Both the position numbers and the translations under genes were made by a program. A DNA stretch of 64,000 nucleotides from Sphaerolaimus hirsutus (Eukaryota; Nematoda; Chromadorea; Monhysterida; Sphaerolaimidae), in assembly GCA_964036195.1 (NCBI GenBank), contig OZ038450.1, forward strand, positions 11,038,701-11,102,700, read 5' to 3'. Below the pieces are notes generated by a model. It was not told the DNA's origin, searched no databases, and saw only the letters and a program-made list of their open reading frames with translations. Positions 12,801 to 22,202 of the stretch are shown here, one piece after another (the first letter of the stretch is position 1; each line of letters starts with the position of its first letter).

Positions 12801-14670
12801 AGTGCCCGGTCAATAGCATGACACGCACATAGGCCCGTTTCGCACATAGCATCAGTTCTGTGCGAAATAGGCGTATGTGCGGTCCGGGTTTCATCCATGT
12901 GCAAAACGGGCTTATGTGCGAAACGGGTTTATGTGCGGAACAGTGCACCCTCAATTGTAACATTCGCATTGAACATGACTAGGGTTCAAACGGAATTGAC
13001 TTTTCGGGATCGGGATTCTTTTTTTGAGATTTCGGGATTGTGGTCGGGATCCCGTTTGAACCCTAAACATAACTGACTTACTTGAGTCGCAATTTTCCAA
13101 TCCAAGTTTGTCGATTCACAGGCAGTGGTCCAAGAACCGCGGCACACGTCCGATCTGGAGAAGCGCCTTCGGGTACACCGGGACGCGGTGGCGCAGCCGT
13201 GGCAGTTCGGCAGGACCGTGACCGGCTCTCTGTTGCTCGCCGTGTGCAGGGGCAAGGTGGCGGAGGGGATCGACTTCGCCGACGCCCACGCCAGGGCCGT
13301 TATCAGTGTCGGCATTCCGCTGCCCAATTTTGGAGACCCCCAAGTATATAAATGTGGTTGATTAGGGTTTCACGATTTCTCATTTTATTGTTCTGGTTGA
13401 ATTAATTCTGTTGAATCTAAGTTACCATCTGTCAATCGTCAGTAATGTACGTGCGGAAACTGGTTTCTCATGTCGAAAATCACGCTAAATAAACATAAAT
13501 TTTCATTCAGGTTGTCCAGAAACGGCAGTACAACGACTCTCTGTATATTCCGAGCAACCGTCAAGCGGCAGCCGGCAACAAAACAATGACCGCTCACTTG
13601 TCTGGTGCCAAGTGGTACGAAATTCAGGGCTTCCGCGCATTGAATCAAGCTTTGGGCAGATGTCTCAGACATAAAAATGATTGGGGTGCACTCATTTTGG
13701 TCGACTGTCGATTCGTGGGAAATGCAGAAGGGCCAAAGATGAGACAGGGCGTTTCCAGATGGATCAGAGAGGCTATGAGACAGTACGAGTGCGTGTTTTT
13801 TTCATTAGTGATCTGAAATTTGTTGTGTGCTTTTTCTTTAATATTGTGTATACCGCATTTCCTCGAAATACCCACCCCCTCGGAATACCTCAGGTCTGGA
13901 TGACCTGGGGAAATAAGGTACCCCACCCTAGAAATGCCCGCCCCTCCCGAGTGTAGTAATAATAAAAATATTTATTGTACAAGCTGATCATCGGTTACCG
14001 CCTGTCATGTCGATAACATATCATGTCATGTCATGAGATGTACAGCATCCTGGATCCAAGATTTTTGAGCGGGGAGGCTGTTTTTTTTACGGAGCCCGGC
14101 GAACCTAAAATTTACCCCCCCCCCCTAACCTAACCCCGCTAAAACTTTACCTATGTATAAAGTTACGTGATGGGGGCTGTAGCCACCTCCCGGTTACAAA
14201 TACGGTATGTAATAATTTTGTGATAATTTTTATGCCACTCCGCAGCAATTTCGATGCATTTGCCGAGCATCTTGGTGAATTCGTTTGGAAGCTACAAAAG
14301 GAAAAACAGGGGCAACAAGCGGGACCAGCTGCCACCGATTCCACCGGCGTAACTCCAGCCCTGTCAAGGTTGAATAGTACGTTTATTGCGCGCAACTTCA
14401 TCCGGGACCTCGTTCCAATTTCGCGACCTCACTCATGATTTCTATTCTTAAAAAGAGCCCAGTCCCGTTTCGATCGCGCCCCTTTTTCACACGTCCACAT
14501 TCGTCATTTCATACAATCGTCTGTTCGACGCAGCACGACGCAATTTCGGTGGGCCGGTGGCGGGCACCCCTTCGTCTGCGGAGTCGTGCGAGCGCAGCGT
14601 GTTGGGCGGGAGGCAAGGCGACGTGGACACGCCCACTACCGCCAAAACATTGGGCACCAGGAGAAGGTGA
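881..14670 (+). CDS. BRIP1: BRIP1/FANCJ DEAH-box DNA helicase, 5' partial (15 exons)
   Basis: Superfamily 2 iron-sulfur helicase that acts in interstrand-crosslink repair and G-quadruplex unwinding in the nucleus. Exons: 881-971, 2179-2355, 2541-2673, 2763-2818, 3012-3096, 3976-4241, 4309-4520, 7311-7440, 7923-8084, 10725-10784, 10977-11120, 13122-13343, 13511-13788, 14246-14376, 14534-14670. All phases agree and give about 760 residues before TGA. Seen, in order: four Fe-S cysteines (residues 12, 29, 34, 110; the last in CPYY), the CPYNYLI segment, the DEAHNIED box (from residue 154), [42 protein letters not shown]-type [10 protein letters not shown] region and motif [11 protein letters not shown] (626-634) followed by [10 protein letters not shown]. 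The CRGKVxEGxDF and [10 protein letters not shown] signatures separate FANCJ from XPD and are shared with RTEL1-type relatives; the overall exon-by-exon match favours FANCJ. The Walker A exon lies left of the window. After motif VI only about 130 residues remain, so the long disordered BRCA1-binding tail of vertebrates is absent. Introns 4 and 10 are introner-like elements; intron 4 has no AG acceptor. Confidence 0.93.
1222..1777. mobile_element. CAGGGGTGGGCATCTTCAG MITE (TA target)
   Basis: Ends CAGGGGTGGGCATCTTCAG and its exact complement at the right, flanked by TA on both sides. Copies at 29650-30203 and 33348-33901 are nearly identical and lie in the tandem array. It falls in the BRIP1 intron 972-2178. 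TA flanks suggest a Tc1/mariner-like origin. Confidence 0.8.
2819..3011 (+). mobile_element. Introner-like hairpin element forming BRIP1 intron 4 (non-AG end)
   Basis: A 193-bp near-perfect inverted repeat starting GTGCCACTTTCAGACC and ending GTCTGTGAGTGCCC plus CTG. The same CTG precedes it (2816-2818), which looks like a 3-bp target duplication. It interrupts the codons of [12 protein letters not shown]. Exact excision between the two CTGs gives the conserved VIILDEAH sequence. No GT-AG pair that I can find restores this frame; the nearest AG (3002-3003) shifts it. Confidence 0.8.
3313..3953. mobile_element. TAGGGTTGGGACTTG MITE (8-bp TSD)
   Basis: AT-rich inverted-repeat element with ends TAGGGTTGGGACTTG and CCAGCCCTA. 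The target duplication is GTTATTTC / GTTATTCC, one mismatch. It lies in the BRIP1 intron 3097-3975. Its interior resembles that of 8407-9093. The 8-bp duplication suggests a hAT-type origin. Confidence 0.75.
5235..5680. mobile_element. CAGGGACGTAGCC MITE, nested
   Basis: Ends CAAGGACGTAGCC and GGCTACGTCCCTG, with the perfect 8-bp duplication GCTGTGGA. It contains long G and C tracts and inverted GGCGCCAGCGCC-like motifs. The empty site GGCTGTGGAGCC is seen in the related elements near 22780 and 39695. Confidence 0.85.
6069..6872. mobile_element. TAGGGTTGGGACGATA MITE with TCGATA arrays, nested
   Basis: Both ends carry arrays of the self-complementary unit ATCGAT/AATATCG, capped by TAGGGTTGGGACG and CGTCCCAACCCTA. 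The perfect 8-bp duplication is GTGCTTAG. The empty site is preserved in the sister elements near 23150 and 40075. Confidence 0.87.
7462..7876. mobile_element. TACCGTATTTCCTCGAAATACCCC MITE
   Basis: Ends TACCGTATATCCTTG and TTGAGGAAATACGGTA, with C-rich subterminal blocks. It lies in the short BRIP1 intron 7441-7922. Relatives: 1-689 (right end only), about 1910-2165, 13850-13960, 44535-44951, 53169-53515 and 62748-63946. Confidence 0.7.
8281..10439. mobile_element. Large GGGACACGCCAGG inverted-repeat element with a 1.2-kb palindrome
   Basis: Ends GGGACACGCCAGGT and ACCTGGCGTGTCCC. About 9110-10310 forms a palindrome: two arms of roughly 550-600 bp around a centre near 9690-9710. It fills the BRIP1 intron 8085-10724. 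No transposase open frame is visible. A TAGGGTTGGCAC element (8407-9093, duplication CCCCCCTT) is nested in it. The DNA on each side (8165-8280, 10440-10600) looks like one AAAACGTTTTT-type element split by this insertion. Confidence 0.75.
8407..9093. mobile_element. TAGGGTTGGCACTTG MITE, nested (TSD CCCCCCTT)
   Basis: Ends TAGGGTTGGCACTTG and CCAACACTA with identical CCCCCCTT on both sides. The interior is similar to 3313-3953 over most of its length. Confidence 0.78.
10785..10976 (+). mobile_element. Introner-like element forming BRIP1 intron 10 (GT-AG)
   Basis: A 192-bp element beginning GTGCCAGTTCCGCAAG and ending CGCGGAACTGAGCC plus CAG. CAG also precedes it, so the 3-bp duplication supplies a normal AG acceptor. 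Excision joins WWQ to DELGRI in phase 0, matching the FANCJ family segment QDEVG. The interior is AT-rich with inverted copies of a TTGCCATTT motif. Confidence 0.85.
11289..11721. mobile_element. TACCGTATTTCTTCTAATAGAACGGC MITE
   Basis: Ends TACCGTATTTCTTCTAAT and ATTAGAAGAAATACGGTA, with dispersed AATAGAACGGCA units between. It lies in the BRIP1 intron 11121-13121. Confidence 0.72.
11732..12355 (+). mobile_element. TAAAGTCGGC MITE, copy 1
   Basis: Ends TAAAGTCGGCAGACG and TCCGCCGACTTTA. A second copy, in the opposite orientation, lies at 45814-46415 with only scattered differences. In the BRIP1 intron 11121-13121. Confidence 0.75.
12370..12960. repeat. Inverted repeat of CGCACATA(T/G)GCCCGTTT units
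   Basis: Two arms rich in CGCACATA and TATGTGCG surround an AT-rich core with AAGTGAAAAAGTG motifs. I see no clean target duplication. In the BRIP1 intron 11121-13121. Confidence 0.55.
12980..13065. mobile_element. Miniature TAGGGTTCAAACGG element, 86 bp
   Basis: Ends TAGGGTTCAAACGG and CCGTTTGAACCCTA. The duplication is AACATGAC / AACATAAC. It holds only a few GGGATC units, so it is a minimal member of the TAGGGTTCAAACGGG family. Confidence 0.75.
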
Positions 14671-15599
14671 TTCTGCGAGTGCCTATATTTGCACAATTTG
14701 TTTTTCTGGCTGTTTATAGTGTGATTTTTTTTGTGTTTTTTTGTTTGTCTGGTGATGGGTTTTTTTGTATGTACTCTGCTCATGTATTTACTGTGGGTTG
14801 GTACTACATTTATAAACCCCGGCAGGGTCGAATTGGTTTAGACCCATGCTGTAGGTACATGTTCAGGTATTCTTTTCGCTTGAGTTGTTCAATGCGGTGC
14901 GCTGACAGACGGCACGGTTTACAGTGCAATCTGTCCCCCTTTGAATAAGTACTATGGTTTTGCTATATTTTTGGTTATAAATTTTGATTTTTTTAATGTA
15001 TTGTCGGTGAGTTAAGTGCATGATTTCGTTTTAATCACCGAAATATAGGAACATTATCCGTAAAGGATGCTGTCCAACTCCTTGCCATGTAAATGCCTTC
15101 GCTGTAATATTGTTTTGTGTACTTTTGTGATACCTCATTGACTGTCATTCTGTTTGGTCTCCTCCAGTGACTTTACACCTTGCACGCGTGGTTCACACTG
15201 GAAGCGTGCCAGCGATATTTAATGCAGGCGATTTTCACAAAAAGACCAAAAAAATTATGAGGAAATTTACAAAACGATTATTTTGCGATAATCTTTTCAC
15301 AGTAATAATTGTTCAACTTTTTCACAAAGATCGCATGCTTTGATTACAATTGGCACGCTTCCAACGTGAGACATAACAACTTCGCGTTCAGCGTGTCATG
15401 TCACCATATTGTGAAAATAATACTACCGATATAGAGTCTAGTTAAAATGGGTATTAGATGCATTGCAGTAGGTAATTGCTCATGCTTGTTAATTGCATTT
15501 ATTGTGAATAATGTTGACTCTGTTATGCCACAATGACATTCCGGCGGTGGCATTGTAATTGATCTTAGGTGTTTTGTTTACGGAAGAATTATCACTAAC

Positions 15600-16400
15600 T
15601 TATTGTTGCACGGCACACTCAAATTTTCAGTTGCAGTTCGAACACTTTTCCAAGGGCGGAATTCAAAAGGGCGGAATTAAAATCGGGTGTGGAATTCAAA
15701 AACGTCCGAACCGCCCTCGATTTCAATTCCACACATGAAACGTTCGAACACTTTTTCGACGGCGGAATTGCCTTGAATTGTGCACGGGCGGAATTAATTT
15801 GGAAAAGGCGGAAAGTGCAATGCGTTTGAACAACGTCCGCACGTTTTTTACTCATGGCGGAATTGTGCATGGGCTGAATTAATTTGGAAAAGGCGGAAAG
15901 CGCAAAGCGTTTGAACAACGTCCGCACTCTTTTGAGTGTGCGGTGTGCCATCTAGGCAAGAAAACATTGGGACACTTTCTAGAGGGTGGAATTCAGTTTC
16001 GGTTTACACAAATATGCCACACGGTGAACTTCAATATCTTTTAAACAAGTTGATATTACTAAAAAATTTATCTATTCATTTTTAAAGACAAAGCCTAGAT
16101 CTACCTATAAAAATTTTTTCACAAATATATTTGACAAGATAAGTGAGATGTGTTTCTCACAACAACCTTCTCTAATGGGTGGAATTGAAAGTCAAGGGCG
16201 GAATTGAAAGTGTCCCAATCATTTTGAAACTTGCTGCGTGGAAATGTTATGACACGCAAATCAGCGAAAAGTGTACGAATTTGTCCGGACTCTGTTCGAA
16301 TGTCCAAAAAATGCCCTAAAAATCCTTTAAAAAATCGTTCGAACTGCACTTGGAGTTCCGCCTTGGTGGAACTCAAAAACGTTCGAACTGCACTTGAAAA
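15600..16400. repeat. Degenerate GCGGAATT / GTTCGAAC repeats
   Basis: Units of about 30-40 bp containing GGGCGGAATT and CGTTCGAACTGC in both orientations. The long open frames here (for example 15619-15951 minus) are side effects of the repeats. Confidence 0.55.
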
Positions 16401-16549
16401 TTTTGAGTGTGCGGTGCGCCAATCAATCAATGAAATTAAAGAACGTACTAAACATAAAAATGTGTGTGAATTGTTCGTAGCTCGTCGCGGCGCCATATCT
16501 GAGCGATAGAACTTGCTCTACACTTCAGATTTGTGCCATACACCTAACG

Positions 16550-17390
16550 ATGGCAAACCTCCCAGAAAAAAGTATTTAAATTTTTAAGTGTTTTTTCTAA
16601 AATGAATTTTCGAATTTTCGAATTTTTTCCCAAATTAATTTTTGAATTTCTAATTTAATTTTTGAATTTTCGAATTTTCGAATCTTTTTTGGCAATTTTC
16701 GAATTTTTTCAGAAAAAGATTGAATTTGAAGCTTAAAACACAGTATTTGGACTGTTTTCATGTTTGGAGCCCCTTTTAACCTTAATTTCACTGTAAGTGA
16801 AGCATGACATAACAATTTCATATCACTTTAACATGACAAATGGTAAATAGAAACACTTATGTGGACCAGTTTGCACCATTTTCACTGGGGCAGAATGCCT
16901 TCCGAAAATGTTTGTGTGATTTCCCCTGGAAGACCCGCAAGCGATTTTTTCGTCTCTATCCGTGGAAGTAGAGTGCCGCGGTTCTAATTGTTTGGGCGGC
17001 TCCCTGCATTCCTAAATAGATGTCATAAATAGATGGAGTCTGCCGCTGCCCTCACGGATGCCATTTCAATGTTTTTTCATTACACGTTTTTTCGTTTCAA
17101 TGTTTGTTTTTTTGTTACACGAGACTTTTTCAGACCCAGCGCATATAAATTGTCGCTTTATTTAGCACGCTGAACTTAAGATCGCTTTTTGTCACCTTGA
17201 ATTCCCTGAAAAATTTGAAAACTATTTTCGAATTTTTGAATTTTCGAATTTTCGAATTTTTTAAAAAATAAATCGATTTTTAAGTGTTTTTTCCAGGGGT
17301 GGAATAAAAATTCGAAAATTATGAAAAAATTCGAAAATTCGAAAATATTTTTGAATTTTCGAATCTTTTTTTGCCATCGTTACATACACC
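16550..17390. repeat. TTCGAATTTTCGAATTTT repeat element
   Basis: Blocks of GAATTTTCGAATTTTC at both ends (16590-16700 and 17215-17375) around a unique core, which resembles a MITE with simple-repeat arms. Confidence 0.5.
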
Positions 17391-19686
17391 TCAGTCTGCA
17401 TTTGGGGAGTTTCCTTCTAAACTGGCATATATCCAAGTTTTTCGAATTTTCAAAATCGCATTTTAAAGTTTGACGCTGGCCCGACGACGCTATGTTTGGG
17501 GGACGATGCTTGCCCCGCACTTTTCAGATAGATCCGACATTTCTCTACAATTTTTGTAGTCACATATTTTGTTGGCCGGGAAATATTTAGGGAGTTATGT
17601 GAGATTTTGTAAGTCACCCAAAATTGGGAACAAATCTGAACATTTGAAATTAAATGGTTAATAACTTCTTAACGGTGCATCGTAGGATAAAACAAATAAC
17701 ATCACTGCAAAGCCCGTGTCTAAAAGTACCTCTACCTAAATTTTCAGATCAATATACGCACGCATATTTGATTTATAGTGCAAAATAGATTTGGAAATTC
17801 ACGTGTGCATTTTTGGAAATGAAACTTTTTTGAAATGAAGGAAATGAAAGGGGAAAAAATGCAAAAATGTTGAAAATTAGTGGTATGGAGTAAGAATCTG
17901 CAAAATTTCAGGGAAAATGTACCAGGGAAAAGTGTTTTACTCACGAGTTATGAGTAGAGATGGAAAAGCGCTATGGTGCTGGCGCCCAAGGTAAAATCTC
18001 CATAACGCTTTTGGTGCTTGATGCTATTTTACTGTGGTGCCATTGGCGCGTGGTGCTTTTGGCGCTTGGGGGTTCAATGTTACCTATTGGCTTTTTCAAG
18101 GTATGGAATGAAGAAAATTGGTAAAAATCACATGAATTAGTGATTTTTAAGGTGAAAATATATAAAAAGATGTGAAAATTTGCAATTTTGAACATAAATA
18201 TTTTTAAATCTCAACAATGAAAGCAACAACAAGTTACCAGTTCTGCAAATTGGCAGCTAGAAACTTAACTGAAGCAATAGGATAGAAACCTTTTTATAGA
18301 ATTTTACATACACACGTTTTTGGTAAAAATTTTTACCAAAATTTTACAAAAATCTGAATTTTTGTAAAATTTTATTTGATATTAAAAGTTTTTTATTTTA
18401 ATTTTCCATTTTATCTTATTCTTCAATTTTCATTTTCATTTTATTTTTTTTCTGAGATTTTGCCAACCCTGATTGTAAAAAGTATTTCCGATGTATTTGT
18501 CAATATGAAGTATTATTAATTTCGTCACTGCAGTTTACACTTACTGTAGTACAGATAATGTAAAGTATAAATTTTACTTAGACTAAAATATGTAAAAAAT
18601 ACGTTCATCTAAAATGCAAAAGGAAATATTTTTCTCAATTGTTGACTTACAAAGAGTATGTAGAAGAATGTAAACGTGTAAAAGTACTTTTCCCAGAAAC
18701 ACTTAGTATTTCTCAATCAATCTCCTCATGAATATTTAGTAATGTTTATGCTAAAAAATATATTTAATTTTTTTCCACACTTTAAATGAACAATAGTTAA
18801 ATAATTTTTACATGACTGCCAAATATTTAAAAAATGCTAAAGTTCAAGCTTTTTTGCCAAAAATGGTGAATTAAGGATAAGTTTTCTGTACTCTGATACT
18901 TTCAAAGGTATACCAGTACATAAGTATACAAGTGAGTGCTGGTACATGTTTGGAAGAAATATAAATGTGGTTGAGCATATATTTTTTGTAAAAGTGAATT
19001 ATTTTCACAACTGTGGTGTATAACAAAAAAATTATCAATATTTCAAGATTGGCACTGCAATAGTAGTTGCACTGTGATAATGCCCGCATGGGTGCAATTT
19101 TACTCCCAAAAATATTTACATCATTTTTAGTCTAACAAGGTTGTGAAGCCATGCTTGAAAATCTACAATACGAATGGCCGTCATTTTTATATGAAAAAAA
19201 TTAAAATTGTTGGTTTTAGTAAAATTCTTTTTGTTCTAATATTTTGATTTAATTCATGTTTTCTTTTATTCTGAAATGTCATAAAATAAAATTTTTCTAT
19301 TTTATAAAAAAATTATGTAATTCTACAAATACAATTAAAATTTCCGTACAATTTTACAAAAAAATTAGTGTATTTTTGTTTGATTTATTTTCAATTTTTT
19401 TCCCCCTGAGTGCCACACGATGTGCTGGTGATGCGCAGATTTGCATGGGGGTGGTGATCAAATCTGCAAAAGAGTCACTGAGGGCACTTAAAAGCTTCGC
19501 TGATATCAAGAGCTACAATAGCTAAGTCTGCCAATTCCATAAAACGTCACCTTACCGGATGAAATTCAACTGTTTCCGTAACTTGAAAAAAAGAAAAGAA
19601 ATTGCCGCGTTACGGTACCTGAGATGGCTTTGTTGGCGGAATAACGCAGGTTACGATCGGACGCGCTGGCTGACTGGTTCGACAGG

Positions 19687-20822
19687 ATGGCCGCCAGGGC
19701 GCACTTTCTTTTTGCCGGCCTGGAAAGTGATGACGATGACGATTATATCACGCCGCCGAGCGCGTTGGTGCCTCATTTTGGTGATATATTCGCACAGTTG
19801 CTCAACGCCCTACCCTTTTCCGCAGTCGCCGCGGTGATTCCGCTGGTGGCGCTCGTGTGCTGCGCTCGTCGCCGGCGAGGCGTCCTCACGTCGCCAGCGT
19901 TCCAAGGTGACTGTTTGTGTGACTTTCGAGAATATTTGTCGCTGCGGTTAGCGGCCCTGAATATTTAGCGCTGTAGCCGTACCGAATCGATGTACACAAG
20001 GACACAGCCATGGGAGGGGGGGGGCTTCCTGGGTGAGAATATAAAGATGCGCCGAAACGTATTTCTGGCTCTAATTTTCAGGATGATTCGTAAAAATTTT
20101 GCGCGCACGCGCGCATTTTTTGCTTCACGCGGCGGTTGGTTTCGTCTGACTGGTCGCGACAGCTTCAAATGTGTTCACGACCCCGGCTCAAATGTGTATA
20201 TGTCTGTAAAATCATACATACTGTTGTGGTACACGTCTGTGGCGCCATGGCACCATTCCCTCACTACACGGATCAAATTTTAAAGCTCTGTACCCAATCC
20301 CCCCCCCCCCCCCCACCGCTCAAAAATTCTGGCTACGTCCGTGGATGTACAAGTCTCCATAAAAGCCATGATGTTTTTACACGAAGTCCCTCACAAATGC
20401 GCAGCAACATGCCGCCATCGCCCCCTTCGAGCGGTCGGCAGCCGCCGCGGAAACGCAGCCGCCCCACAAATACAGAGGACGATTGTCAAGTGCGAAGCGC
20501 CCGCGCCACGATCGACGAGGAGCCCCGTTTTCGTACGTTTTTGTTCAAACGTTATTTTGCATAATTGTGTGGAACGTAGATGCTAATGATGCTCTAGTAT
20601 CGTTTTTGTTGCAGCGACCTTGGCCGCCTCTTCGCGGAGAACGGCGACAAGCAGTGGAGGGGTAAGTACTTTTTTGATTGACCACTATTTACCTATACAA
20701 AGTTACAGACGCGTAAAATATAACGGTAAATTATCTTTAGTTGGATCGTGCCGAAGGGACACGCATGAATCCATCTACCCGCCAAAGTGGAGGGAGTGGC
20801 CTGCGCCGTGGTGCCAGTGATG
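19687..20822 (+). CDS. Possible upstream exons of the first RING-H2 gene
   Basis: Four candidate exons: 19687-19906 (starts ATG; contains ESDDDDDY and a hydrophobic stretch ending in CCARRRR), 20405-20532 (PPRKRSRP, acidic TNTEDD), 20615-20661 and 20741-20822. The last three agree in phase with one another (128, 47 and 82 nt). The joins from 19906 to 20405 and from 20822 to the exon at 22203 do not fit cleanly; a weak donor two codons further on would fix the second. They could be 5' exons of the RING gene, whose paralog also begins with an acidic exon, or a small separate gene. I recognise no domain. Confidence 0.35.
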
Positions 20823-20865
20823 GTGCGTTTGGTTTCACTTGTGCACTTGTGCAAATTAAGAACAA

Positions 20866-21248
20866 CGGGGGTCTCCAAGATTTTGGCCCTCGCGGGGGGT
20901 GGATAGATAGCAAATCGCTCCTCCGGAGGGATAGATAGCTGAAAAATTTCTCTGGGGGGGGGCTCGCGGGGGCAAAATATATAGGCTTTTTCAGTGCATA
21001 GAAGGCCGAAAGGGGAAAAAATCGCTAATAATAGGTTAAAGTTGCCAAAAGTAGGTTTAAAATGGCTGAAAACAGGCGTATAACCATGCATATAGCCGGA
21101 GAGCACGATTCTGAAGGTGAAAAACTATAAAAAGATGCGAAAATTAGTGATTTTTAGCGAAAATTGAGGCAAAATTTCTCAAAAACCACTCCAGATAGAT
21201 AGGATATTGAGACCCCTCCAGATAGATAGGATAGCTAGGAGACCCCTG
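20866..21248. mobile_element. GGGGTCTCC MITE (TSD AAGAACAA)
   Basis: Ends CGGGGGTCTCC and GGAGACCCCTG, with the perfect 8-bp duplication AAGAACAA. It contains GATAGATAGC motifs. Same family as 24197-24719 and 41794-42266. Confidence 0.82.
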
Positions 21249-21393
21249 AAGAACAATCGAGTGTGGATATTTATGCCTAGCCCATCACGAGAATAGTTGT
21301 AGCCAGAATGTAGCAGGATAGGAGGTAGCCAGGATTTTGGGACGGGAGCGGGTTGTATACGGCGGGACCCGACGAACACCCTTACGTGGTAAT

Positions 21394-22006
21394 GCCCCCC
21401 ACACGCTAGTTGACATCGACACCAAATGTCCACTGGTTCCGATCCCGATTCAAAGCGTGCTGACGAGCCGACAAACGACGTTCAAACGCAAGCTTTGAAT
21501 TGGCATCATAACCAGTTGACATTTGGTGTCGATGTCAACTAGCGTGTGTGCAGGGACGTACGCAGGATTTTTGAGCGGGGGGGGGCGGATTGTATACGGA
21601 GCCCGGCGAACGGGGGGGGGCGGCGCCCCCCCCCCCTAAAATTTGGCCCTATAGTAAAGGAATGGAGCCATGGCGCTGGCGCCATTTGAAGGCGCCAGCG
21701 CCATGGCAGTATTGGCGTTGGCGTTGGCGCCAACGTCTACCATATAGGTACCTATTGATACCTATGTATGGTACTAGGTCCGCGTTTTGCACTGTTGGAC
21801 GCTTTTCTAATGCATTTTGACACCTGAAAATACATATTAAAGAATGGGGTGGGGATTTGCGCGCTTGCGCGCAAGAAAATTTTTAAAGTGCCCACAAGTT
21901 CGCCTCAGAAAAGTGCCATTTCTGGCAAATTTTGTCTGTCCAGCCTGGGAACGGGGGGGGGCGGCCGCCCCCCCCCCCTGCGTACGTCCTTGCGTGTGTG
22001 GGCCCT
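21394..22006. mobile_element. CTAGTTGACATCGACACC MITE with a nested CAGGGACGTACG MITE
   Basis: The outer palindrome has GTTGACATCGACACCAAA in both arms. Near its right tip it carries an element at 21551-21992 with ends CAGGGACGTACGCAGG and CTGCGTACGTCCTTG and the duplication CGTGTGTG. Confidence 0.75.
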
Positions 22007-22202
22007 ACAGCGCGGTGCCATTGCGCTGGTGGTGGCACCATTGGCGTTGGCTTTTGATATTTCGAGATCAGGATTAGGGTTTCGGGATCGGGACTGCAAA
22101 ATTCTGGAATTTTTTGGGATTTGGGATCGGGATCCCCTTTGAACCCTAGTCACCATGAAAGTTTTTTTGTTTCAAGAGCTATTGCAATCCGATTAGTAAC
22201 AA

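Larger units (their letters stand above)
14671..19686. other. Gene-free, repeat-rich interval
   Basis: No exon with recognisable motifs or consistent phase. It holds a MITE near 15168-15390 (TTGCACGCGTGGTTCACA-type end), degenerate GCGGAATT / GTTCGAAC repeats at 15600-16400, AATTTTCGAATTTT repeats at 16550-17390, and AT-rich unique-looking DNA from 17400 to 19600. It separates BRIP1 from the RING genes. Confidence 0.6.

Noticed and set aside
15619-15951. Minus-strand 110-residue frame with repeated FRLFQIN-like blocks.
   Set aside because: Translation of the GCGGAATT repeats.
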